A stretch of DNA of 5,271 bases from an uncultured Sphingobacteriaceae bacterium. GTDB lineage: Bacteria; Bacteroidota; Bacteroidia; Sphingobacteriales; Sphingobacteriaceae. The notes under the pieces are model-generated. The model was not told where the DNA came from. It searched no databases and worked only from the letters and a program-made list of their open reading frames with translations. The stretch is from positions 1 to 5,271 of the forward strand of contig CALNCF010000020.1 of the NCBI GenBank assembly GCA_937875035.1, given 5' to 3'. The first letter of the stretch is position 1. Every line of letters starts with the position of its first letter. The translations under genes and the position numbers were made by a program. Shown here piece by piece: positions 1 through 5,034 of the stretch.

Positions 1-621
1 CGGTCCTGCTCATCAATACTGATGCTGCACAGGCTTCGGATCAGGGAATTCGCGAGGGGTTTGGCCCAGAGCATATCACCATTGGCATTAAGCTTACGGA
101 AGAACACACTGATATCTCCTTCCATACCCAGCCAGTAAATATGATTTGCCGCATCCACCGCTACGCCGAGCCCCAGCTCCGATTCCATCGGAGTGGATGT
201 TGAACGCAGCCATAACATATGCCCGGAAGAGTCGAGCTTTACCAGCAGGGCACTTGCCGTATGTGAATGAGGATTGACCAGGGTATCCCCTTCCACGACC
301 AGGCTGTCCATAGATGCCCCGGATACCAGCAGGTTATTATCGTGATCAACGAGCATTTGAAATACGCGTCCTGTGCCTTTCCAGTAACGTGTCCAGAGCA
401 GCGCACCCTCACTGTTTCTTTTCGTGATAAACAGGTCACCTAAAGATCCCGGCACGTATTTTCTCCGCGCCTGCACTGTATACATTTCCATCCGCGTCGG
501 AAACGTGGTAGAACAGCTCAGCCCGGGTATAGTGAGGGAAGGTCAGACCCCAGCTGGTTTGCTGGGCCTGTGAGGCAGTGATGCTACATAAGAGCAGCCA
601 TAACAGTAAGATTCTTTTCAT
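1..621 (-). pseudogene. Secreted beta-propeller-like (SBBP-type repeat) protein, frameshifted, C-terminus beyond left edge
   Basis: Translation from the ATG at 619-621 gives a clear signal peptide (KR, then a leucine-rich core, then ASQA before QQTSWG). This points to an exported or surface protein. The frame continues through DADGNVYSAG and then stops at 436-438. A different frame, open from about 491 to the left edge, carries the obvious continuation: GDLFITKRNSEGALLW, DHDNNLLVSG, LVKLDSSGHMLWLR, DAANHIYWLG and FRKLNANGDMLWAK. These alternating 'D.dgN.yv.G' and 'k.n.G..lW' units are typical of SBBP-like beta-propeller repeats in Bacteroidota. Removing one base around 448-462 (an A from AAAA or a G from GGG on the coding strand) joins the frames. 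The break may be a real mutation or a sequencing error. No catalytic motif is visible; a binding or structural role is only inferred. A -7-like promoter lies at 653-660. Confidence 0.75.
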
Positions 622-652
622 ATCATGAACGGGTAGTTAAACCCCGGATGCA

Positions 653-660
653 CAAATATA
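653..660 (-). promoter_or_regulatory. Bacteroidota-type -7 promoter box (TATATTTG) for the beta-propeller gene
   Basis: On the minus strand the octamer TATATTTG matches the Bacteroidota -7 consensus TAnnTTTG exactly. It lies about 32 bases before the ATG at 621, so transcription would start near 647 and leave a leader of about 25 bases. No good -33 TTTG is present at the usual spacing, so the call rests on the -7 box and its position. Confidence 0.45.
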
Positions 661-736
661 ATACCGCATTCCGAAGACATTACCCCTTGCATCATAACAA
701 AGACGAACACGAGGCAAAACAAGCGTTCTCTCGAAT

Positions 737-760
737 AAAAAAGCACCCTGCCGAGGATGC
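737..760 (-). terminator. Intrinsic terminator of the two-component operon
   Basis: On the minus strand GCATCC (760-755) pairs with GGGTGC (748-743), with one G-T pair, across a 6-base loop, followed directly by six T residues (742-737). It lies about 30 bases past the response regulator stop and ends the kinase/regulator transcript before the next gene. Just upstream, CTGTAT/ATACAG (766-771 and 780-785) can form a second, AT-rich hairpin. Confidence 0.7.
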
Positions 761-791
761 CCGGACTGTATATAAATTAATACAGGAATGA

Positions 792-1487
792 TCAGCGGTT
801 CACGGTTAAACGAAAACCAACCCCGTGGTAATTAATGATCTCGATGGATGGATCAAGGGCTAAGTATTTGCGCAAACGGGAGATGAATACATCCATGCTC
901 CGGCCCGCGAAATAATCCTCGTTGCCCCATACCTGCCTTAGAATATCTTCCCGCTTTACGGTGCTCCCCTGCTGATCAGAAAGCAGCTTAAGCAACGCTG
1001 CTTCACGCGCGGTCAGCTTCCGTTTCCCTTCTTCATGTGACAGATCAAGATTGTTCGCGTCGAACACGAACTCCCCGATGCGCAGCATCCCGGTTATTTT
1101 CTCTGCCGACCTGCCGCTGCGTTTCAGGAAGACATTCACACGCATGAACAGTTCTTCGATGCTGAAAGGCTTGGTAATATAATCGTCGGCGCCTACTGTA
1201 AAGCCTGCCAGGCGATCCTCTTTCATACTCCGCGCTGTGAGGAACAGCAGCGGTACTTCCTGGTTGATCGCACGGATCTCGCGAGCCAGGGTAAAGCCAT
1301 CCATCTTCGGCAGCATCACATCCAGGATACACAGGTCGAAGGAGCCTGAACGGAATGCGTCGAGCGCCTGCTGCCCGTCTTCACACAAGAGAATATCGAG
1401 GTCGCGGTATTCGCCGTTATCGCGGATCACAAAGCCCAGGTTCGTATCGTCTTCGGCCAGTAATATTTTTGGTCGCTGTTCTTTCAT
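792..1487 (-). CDS. OmpR/PhoB-family two-component response regulator
   Basis: This 231-aa protein has the usual length and two-domain layout of an OmpR-family regulator. Residues 7-122 form the receiver domain: acidic pocket EDD (12-14), phospho-acceptor Asp56 in LDVMLP, switch Thr84 in LTAR, and Lys106 in ITKPF. Residues 135-229 form the winged-helix DNA-binding domain, with LTAREAALLKLL, the ILRQVWG helix, the recognition-helix region RSMDVFISRLRKYL and the terminal GVGFRL wing. It should be phosphorylated by the kinase encoded just upstream and act as a cytoplasmic transcription factor. Its ATG overlaps the kinase stop (ATGA, 1484-1487), implying translational coupling. Between alpha-1 and beta-2 the common 'L..rGy' pattern reads NGEYRDLDI, a local oddity without a length change. 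It resembles the RprY type from memory, but orthology is not shown, so no symbol is given. Confidence 0.95.
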   Translation of the reverse strand: MKEQRPKILLAEDDTNLGFVIRDNGEYRDLDILLCEDGQQALDAFRSGSFDLCILDVMLPKMDGFTLAREIRAINQEVPLLFLTARSMKEDRLAGFTVGADDYITKPFSIEELFMRVNVFLKRSGRSAEKITGMLRIGEFVFDANNLDLSHEEGKRKLTAREAALLKLLSDQQGSTVKREDILRQVWGNEDYFAGRSMDVFISRLRKYLALDPSIEIINYHGVGFRLTVNR

Positions 1488-2761
1488 AGCTTATTTCGTA
1501 CGGGTAATGTTACGATAAAAGAAGAACCTTTGCCTGGTTCACTCCATACTTTCACGCTGCCTTTGTGGAGACGCGCGATCAGCTGTACATAGTTCAGCCC
1601 GATACCGAAGCCCTTTACATTGTGCACATTCCCGGTAGGCACCCGGTAAAATTTATCGAAGATCCGCTTCTGGTGCTCACGGGAAATGCCAATGCCGTTA
1701 TCGCTGAAATTCAACGCGACGATACGGCCTCTATTCTCCGAGGAGATGATCAGCTCCAGCTCCTCTCCGCTGTACTTAATGGCATTATCGAGCAGGTTGG
1801 AGAACAGGTTAGAAAGATAGAAGCGGTCGGCATACACCATCGACTGCGCGGCTTCCAGCCGGAACACCACACGGATCTTTTTATGCTCCGTATTCGCCAG
1901 GATATTATCCACCACTTCTTTCACCAGCTCCTGCACATCCAGGTATTCACGGTTCAGGCGGATCGTGGTTTCGCGGCCGGCAAGAGAAAGCACACGCTCT
2001 ACCTGCATCTGCAAGCGGTTCGCTTCATCCAGGATGATGGTGGCATAGTTGACCAGACGCAAAGGTGTGGAAGGCATACGCGGGTCTTTCAACGTTTCGG
2101 CCGAAGCGCTGATGATCGCCACCGGGGCCTTGATCTCATGCGTCATATTATTGATGAAATCGCGCTGCACTTCCGAAAAACGTTTCTGCTTCAGGATCAC
2201 GAACAGGCTATACGCAAAGAAGACCACCACGAGCAGCAATACCCCTGAAGAAAAAAGCCAGAGGCTCATACCGCTTACCAGGCCTGCCGTTTTATAAGGG
2301 AAGTATACCGTGAAATAATAATTATCTTCGTCGAGCACCGGAAGCGAACGCGTACGCATGCCCTCCATGCTTCCTTTATCATCGCCACCTACAAAGCCTC
2401 CGTACACCATGTGCTCATGCGCACAGTCGAATATCCGGTATTCAAAGCCCTGCGTGATATTGAAACGGCTGAACTCCGTTTTGAGGTAGTATTCCAATAC
2501 ATCCGCATTGATGCGATCGTTCACCATCACGGCAAAATAATTCTTCTCCACCTGCTTCACCGGGTCGGGGGGCAGGTTGGGTGTGTTGTTGTATTGCAAT
2601 ACGCCTTTCACGGTTTCGTTCAGCGCGATGTTCAGGTTCTTGTTGAATTCCTCTTCCGTTTTATCGAAAGCTTTCTTGAACCAGTACACCTGCACCAGCA
2701 CGATACCGCAGATCGACATAATAGCGAGTATCACAAATATTTTGATCGTTCGTCCTCTCAT
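1484..2761 (-). CDS. Membrane sensor histidine kinase (HisKA / HATPase_c)
   Basis: This 425-aa protein is a complete orthodox sensor kinase. A first membrane helix spans about residues 7-27, a periplasmic sensor region of about 130 residues without a recognised fold follows, and a second helix spans about 163-190. The HisKA dimerisation domain has phospho-acceptor His208 in DFINNMTHEIKAP; the H-box reads HEIKAP where HEFKTP is common in this phylum. The ATPase domain shows the N box NLLDNAIKYS (Asn326), G1 DNGIGI (354-359), F box FDKFYR (368-373) and G2 GFGIGL (384-389). All residues needed for autophosphorylation appear present. It is the first gene of a two-gene operon and overlaps the regulator by four bases. 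The ATG at 2759-2761 is preferred because it gives a basic N-terminus just before the first helix. The signal sensed cannot be read from the sequence. It resembles RprX-type kinases in layout only. Confidence 0.95.
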   Translation of the reverse strand: MRGRTIKIFVILAIMSICGIVLVQVYWFKKAFDKTEEEFNKNLNIALNETVKGVLQYNNTPNLPPDPVKQVEKNYFAVMVNDRINADVLEYYLKTEFSRFNITQGFEYRIFDCAHEHMVYGGFVGGDDKGSMEGMRTRSLPVLDEDNYYFTVYFPYKTAGLVSGMSLWLFSSGVLLLVVVFFAYSLFVILKQKRFSEVQRDFINNMTHEIKAPVAIISASAETLKDPRMPSTPLRLVNYATIILDEANRLQMQVERVLSLAGRETTIRLNREYLDVQELVKEVVDNILANTEHKKIRVVFRLEAAQSMVYADRFYLSNLFSNLLDNAIKYSGEELELIISSENRGRIVALNFSDNGIGISREHQKRIFDKFYRVPTGNVHNVKGFGIGLNYVQLIARLHKGSVKVWSEPGKGSSFIVTLPVRNKL

Positions 2762-2769
2762 CGGTAAGG

Positions 2770-2777
2770 CAAATGTA
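2770..2777 (-). promoter_or_regulatory. Candidate -7 box (TACATTTG) for the kinase/regulator operon
   Basis: TACATTTG on the minus strand matches TAnnTTTG exactly and lies 8 bases upstream of the kinase ATG. A start site at the usual distance would fall near 2764, making the transcript almost leaderless. No clear -33 TTTG lies 19-21 bases upstream, so activation by a bound regulator at the adjacent GTTAAC boxes is plausible but unproven. Confidence 0.4.
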
Positions 2778-2812
2778 TTGTATGAAAGCAGAATCCTTTA
2801 TTCCGGCAGCGA

Positions 2813-2858
2813 CGTTAACATATCGTTAACAAAGATTCGCTAATCGTTAACAAAGATT
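2813..2858. promoter_or_regulatory. Three phased CGTTAACA boxes in the divergent intergenic region (likely operator)
   Basis: CGTTAACA occurs at 2813-2820, 2824-2831 and 2845-2852. The start-to-start spacings are 11 and 21 bases, that is one and two helical turns. The last two copies belong to an exact 16-base direct repeat, ATCGTTAACAAAGATT, at 2822-2837 and 2843-2858. A degenerate copy, TCGCTAA, sits at 2837-2843. OmpR-family regulators typically bind direct repeats spaced about 10-11 bases, and such a regulator is encoded in the adjacent operon. The array lies between the candidate kinase promoter (2770-2777) and the candidate DUF1573 promoter (2874-2881), so it could control both. Binding by this regulator is inferred. 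Confidence 0.55.
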
Positions 2859-2873
2859 ATGAAAAGCGTTGTG

Positions 2874-2881
2874 AAGATTTG
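2874..2881 (+). promoter_or_regulatory. Candidate -7 box (AAGATTTG) for the DUF1573 gene
   Basis: AAGATTTG matches TAnnTTTG at all but the first fixed base and ends 20 bases before the ATG at 2902. It would give a leader of about 15 bases without a Shine-Dalgarno sequence. The nearest CGTTAACA box ends 21 bases upstream of it, in a typical activator position. Confidence 0.3.
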
Positions 2882-2901
2882 CATAACCAATATTTAAAAT
2901 C

Positions 2902-3342
2902 ATGAAAAAACAACTTTTACTTCTGATGAGCTTTGCAGCGCTTGCCTCTGCGGCGGGCGCGCAAACTACCAAACACACAACGGTTTCGGGAGAGGTCGTT
3001 GCGAACACAGCAGATGAGCAGCCAGTTTTCAGCTGGGAAAAAAGCACGTACGATTTCGGCAAGATCACGCAGGGGAAACCCGTAAGCACGGTCTTTCATT
3101 TCACCAACAGCGGCAAGCAGCCCCTGGTCATCAGCCAGGTGAATACCACTTGCGGCTGTACCGTGGCCGACTATACCAAAGAAGCCGTATTACCCGGCAA
3201 GAAAGGATCGGTTACCGTAACCTATAATGCCGGGGCTAAAGGAGTCTTTACCAAGACCGTTACCGTGCATGCCAATACCAGTATGGAAAGCCAGTACCTG
3301 AACATCAACGGCGAAGTCGTAACCGACCCGGTTACCCGGTAA
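2902..3342 (+). CDS. Secreted DUF1573-domain protein
   Basis: This 146-aa protein starts with a signal peptide (MKKQ, a leucine-rich core, then ASAAGA, with likely cleavage before QTTK), so it is exported; no lipobox cysteine is seen. Residues 42-137 match the DUF1573 pattern: F.W.....DFGKI.QGKPVSTVFHFTNSG at 43-71, PLVIS, the signature NTTCGCTVADY (Cys84, Cys86), and the LPGKKGSVTVTYNA turn. DUF1573 is a small Ig-like beta-sandwich domain common in Bacteroidota; its function is not established. The protein is about as short as such proteins come, with a single domain and no sorting tail. It is divergent from the kinase/regulator operon, shares its operator-like region, and ends 45 bases before a strong terminator. 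The ATG at 2902 is favoured by the signal peptide. A link to the two-component system is plausible from position only. Confidence 0.92.
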   Translation: MKKQLLLLMSFAALASAAGAQTTKHTTVSGEVVANTADEQPVFSWEKSTYDFGKITQGKPVSTVFHFTNSGKQPLVISQVNTTCGCTVADYTKEAVLPGKKGSVTVTYNAGAKGVFTKTVTVHANTSMESQYLNINGEVVTDPVTR

Positions 3343-3387
3343 GGATAACGCACTGAAACAAACACCATAAAAATTAAACGGGAACGG

Positions 3388-3432
3388 AAACACCATAACC
3401 GCCTTGATGAACAGGGTCGTTATGGTGTTTTT
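3388..3432 (+). terminator. Strong intrinsic terminator after the DUF1573 gene
   Basis: AAACACCATAAC (3388-3399) and GTTATGGTGTTT (3419-3430) form a perfect 12-bp stem with a 19-base loop, and the T run continues to 3432. It lies between the DUF1573 stop and the stop of the convergent small gene at 3449. An upstream copy of the left arm, AAACACCATAA at 3360-3370, could pair with the same right arm. Confidence 0.8.
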
Positions 3433-3448
3433 AATTCTGATCTTTCTT

Positions 3449-3703
3449 CTACTCTTGCAAAGCCATTGGAGTTTTATCTTCTACTTTTACCTTAGTGGCA
3501 AACGTAGGAAAAAAGAATATTCTTTCTCCATTCACAAAATTTGTATACTCATCATCTGTCATATATATCAATCCTGGTTTTTGACATTTTTTTCGTCCAC
3601 AAATAGATGATGTATTTGAAGAGTATCCAACAGGATAAGCATAATAAGTGTAGTTATGTTTATTACCTTTAGGGGGATGTTCGCCACATCTGCATATTAT
3701 CAT
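3449..3703 (-). CDS. Small four-cysteine protein of unknown function (possible zinc ribbon)
   Basis: This 84-aa protein begins MIICRCGEHPP and carries cysteines at 4, 6, 35 and 40. The CxC and CGRKKC pairs, with His9 and His16 nearby, could bind a metal ion. The second half reads like a folded domain: PGLIYMTDDEY, then NGERIFFFP, then TKVKVED. The layout (N-terminal CxCG, central 'SSICGR..C..PGLI', then 'GeRiF') recalls from memory a widespread small uncharacterised bacterial protein family, but I cannot name it. There is no signal peptide or membrane segment, so it is probably cytoplasmic. Hand-counted GC is about one third, against half or more in neighbouring genes, which suggests transfer. 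A -7-like box lies at 3732-3739. It converges with the DUF1573 gene. The antisense reading of this stretch is a low-complexity hydrophobic peptide, so this strand is the better choice. Confidence 0.7.
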   Translation of the reverse strand: MIICRCGEHPPKGNKHNYTYYAYPVGYSSNTSSICGRKKCQKPGLIYMTDDEYTNFVNGERIFFFPTFATKVKVEDKTPMALQE

Positions 3704-3731
3704 AATACCAATATTTTATATCTGAAAACAC

Positions 3732-3757
3732 CAAATAAATTAAAATTAAAAATAGAC
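3732..3757 (-). promoter_or_regulatory. Candidate promoter of the small four-cysteine protein gene
   Basis: On the minus strand TTTATTTG (3739-3732) matches TAnnTTTG at seven of eight positions counting the free ones. A TTG at 3759-3757 lies 17 bases upstream as a possible -33 element. The predicted start near 3726 leaves a leader of about 22 bases. The surrounding 70 bases (3721-3790) are only about 14% GC, which makes chance matches more likely. Confidence 0.35.
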
Positions 3758-3806
3758 AATAAAATTAAAATTCAATATAAAATTACACAAAAACCTTATT
3801 CCGCTC

Positions 3807-3950
3807 CTATCTCGCAAAATCAATACTTTTAGCAGGGTCATACCAACCCTTATGAACAGCAGCCTGCGCTTCTTCCGGAATCCTGTACGACCAGTGATCT
3901 GCCTGATTGTACCGCTTCCGTAAATAATACATCTCACCTCTATATTTCCA
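3807..3950 (-). pseudogene. C-terminal remnant of an unrecognised protein
   Basis: The minus strand is open for 47 codons before the TAG at 3807-3809, in protein-like sequence: YYLRKRYNQADHW, then YRIPEEAQAAVHKGWYDP, then AKSIDFAR. This reads like the natural C-terminus of a real protein. No start codon precedes it apart from an internal ATG at 3930-3932, which would give 41 aa. An upstream stretch in another frame (LRLIAVPYDG, to about 3984) joins it if one base is added at the AAA near 3945-3947. A decayed, frameshifted gene end is therefore the best reading. Its base composition is like the core genes, unlike the AT-rich block beside it. I do not recognise the family. Confidence 0.45.
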
Positions 3951-4076
3951 TCATACGGAACGGCGATCAAGCGCAGGCAGGGTCGCCGTTTTAATTACGA
4001 TTACGAACAGGCGCTGACCCGGGTTACGCGCCCGAAAGATTTACTTTACGTATGGAAAGCCGGAGCATACCTGTAA
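3924..4076 (+). pseudogene. Possible plus-strand C-terminal gene remnant
   Basis: A plus-strand frame is open from just after a TAA near 3921 to the TAA at 4074-4076, with no ATG start. Its end reads FNYDYEQALTRV, then TRPKDLLYVWKAGAYL, which looks like a natural protein C-terminus with balanced composition. The part before about 3980 overlaps the minus-strand remnant, and both cannot be ancestral coding there, so only about 3981-4076 is supported. The LTRV..PKDLLYV stretch faintly recalls the motif VI region of superfamily 1 helicases, but this is too short to claim. Family unknown. Confidence 0.3.
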
Positions 4077-4107
4077 ATTGCAGGCTTATTATCCATCAGC
4101 AGTAAAC

Positions 4108-4131
4108 GGGGTCTAACCCCTATATTATTTT
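4108..4131 (+). terminator. Short GC hairpin plus T-rich tract just before the methyltransferase start
   Basis: GGGGT (4108-4112) and ACCCC (4116-4120) form a tight 5-bp stem with a 3-base loop, followed by TATATTATTTT up to the ATG at 4132. It could be the leftover terminator of the remnant ending at 4076, or a leader hairpin affecting expression of the methyltransferase. The T tract is interrupted, so terminator strength is uncertain. Confidence 0.35.
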
Positions 4132-4956
4132 ATGAAGAACGACAAACTGATCAGTAAAGAGATCGATCACTTCTATTCTCAGACCTCCGAAGAAGGACGT
4201 TTGGAGCTGGGCCTCGGACCCTTGGAATATGAACGCAACCAGGACCTCATCGGGCGTTACCTGCCCGCTAAAAAAGGGGTGGTTATTGATGTAGGCGGCG
4301 GACCGGGCATTTATGCCGCTTGGCTCGCCGGCCTCGGGCACGAGGTGATCCTCATCGACCCTGTAGAGAAACATATTAAACAGGCGAACAAAAGAGCCGC
4401 TAAGCTAAAAAATCCTTTTAAGGCGATAGCCGGAGAATCGCGGAAGCTCGACCTACCCGACCATACCGCCGATATGGTGATCCTTCACGGTCCCCTCTAT
4501 CACCTGCAGGCACGCGAAGACCGGATCAACTCGATCCGTGAAGCAGCGCGTGTGCTGAAGCCGGGAGGCGTGGCGCTTGGCTTTGCCATTAACCATGCTG
4601 CGTCCAGCATTACCGGCTTGCTGAATGGTATGATGCACCAGCCTGATTTTTATAAGATGTGCCTGGAAGAATTACAAACAGGGCTTCAGAACCCACCGGC
4701 AAGCTGGCCGGGGATCTTGCCCGAAGCTTATTTCCACCGGCCTTCGGAACTGAAAGAAGAATTTGAAGAAACAGGACTATCTACTCTCGGACTCTTTGCC
4801 GTAGAGGGCATGATCTGGCTCGACAGGCATTACTTCGAAAGCCGTTCCGATCTGCAAAAGAAAAACGCGATGATGGACCTGCTTAAAGCGACCGAAGCCA
4901 ATGAAGCCCTGATCTCCTTAAGCCCGCATATGATGATCGCGGGAAGGAAGAGCTGA
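4132..4956 (+). CDS. Class I SAM-dependent methyltransferase
   Basis: This 274-aa cytoplasmic protein has a Rossmann-type methyltransferase core. Motif I is VIDVGGGPGIYA (51-62), which binds the methionine part of S-adenosylmethionine. The acidic residue for the ribose is Asp76 in LIDP. A motif II-like stretch follows (GESRKLDLPDHTADMVILHGPLYHL region, 101-125), then the motif III-like VLKPGGVA (142-148). The first 50 residues (SKEIDHFYSQ, then EEGRLELGLGPLEYERN) are a cap seen in a family of uncharacterised bacterial methyltransferases, known to me from memory. The C-terminal 120 residues, including FHRPSELKEEFEETGL, probably shape the substrate site. The substrate cannot be deduced. The ATG at 4132 lacks a Shine-Dalgarno sequence, as usual in Bacteroidota, and no strong -7 box is seen upstream. 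The gene stands alone and ends at a terminator at 4970-5001. Confidence 0.93.
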   Translation: MKNDKLISKEIDHFYSQTSEEGRLELGLGPLEYERNQDLIGRYLPAKKGVVIDVGGGPGIYAAWLAGLGHEVILIDPVEKHIKQANKRAAKLKNPFKAIAGESRKLDLPDHTADMVILHGPLYHLQAREDRINSIREAARVLKPGGVALGFAINHAASSITGLLNGMMHQPDFYKMCLEELQTGLQNPPASWPGILPEAYFHRPSELKEEFEETGLSTLGLFAVEGMIWLDRHYFESRSDLQKKNAMMDLLKATEANEALISLSPHMMIAGRKS

Positions 4957-4965
4957 TCTCACCAG

Positions 4966-5001
4966 AAAAAAAACAGGCCGGCAAATTTCTCGGCCTGTTT
5001 T
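4966..5001. terminator. Bidirectional intrinsic terminator between convergent genes
   Basis: AAAACAGGCCG (4970-4980) and CGGCCTGTTTT (4991-5001) form a perfect 11-bp stem with a 10-base loop. An eight-A run on the left (4966-4973) and four T residues on the right let it work on both strands, serving the methyltransferase (stop 4954-4956) and the convergent gene ending at 5035. Confidence 0.85.
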
Positions 5002-5034
5002 GCAGCAATGATTCCGCATGCCATTTCAGGAAGA

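Larger units (their letters stand above)
3343..4131. other. Gene-poor region: terminator, AT-rich island and coding debris
   Basis: This stretch of about 790 bases holds no full-length core gene. From left to right it contains the DUF1573 terminator, the small four-cysteine gene, a very AT-rich promoter zone (about 3704-3790), decayed coding fragments on both strands (3807-4076), and a short hairpin before the methyltransferase. No insertion-sequence ends, transposase, tRNA or repeated attachment site is visible. The mix of compositions suggests past insertion and deletion. Confidence 0.5.

Noticed and set aside
239..439. 66-codon minus-strand open frame in the propeller gene
   Set aside because: It is the third frame of the frameshifted propeller gene and lacks the repeat pattern that the correct frame shows.
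1565..2248. Long 227-codon plus-strand open frame opposite the kinase gene
   Set aside because: It is antisense to a fully motif-supported histidine kinase, is rich in His, Gln and Arg as expected from a reversed codon pattern, and shows no domain.
2411..2767. 118-codon plus-strand open frame opposite the kinase N-terminus
   Set aside because: It is a shadow of the kinase reading frame, lacks a promoter or recognisable domain, and covers the kinase start.
2822..2858. Exact 16-base direct repeat considered as a CRISPR unit
   Set aside because: There are only two copies, with a 5-base spacer and no cas genes; the spacing fits an operator instead.
3404..3610. 68-codon hydrophobic plus-strand open frame
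   Set aside because: Its start lies inside the loop of the terminator hairpin and the rest is antisense to the better-supported four-cysteine protein; the hydrophobicity comes from AT-rich sequence.
3433..3800. AT-rich island considered as an insertion sequence
   Set aside because: No transposase, terminal inverted repeats or target-site duplication could be found at its borders.
3746..3970. 74-codon minus-strand open frame
   Set aside because: Its first residues match the remnant's upstream part, but past about 3945 it is in the wrong frame and runs into AT-rich sequence with a meaningless tail.
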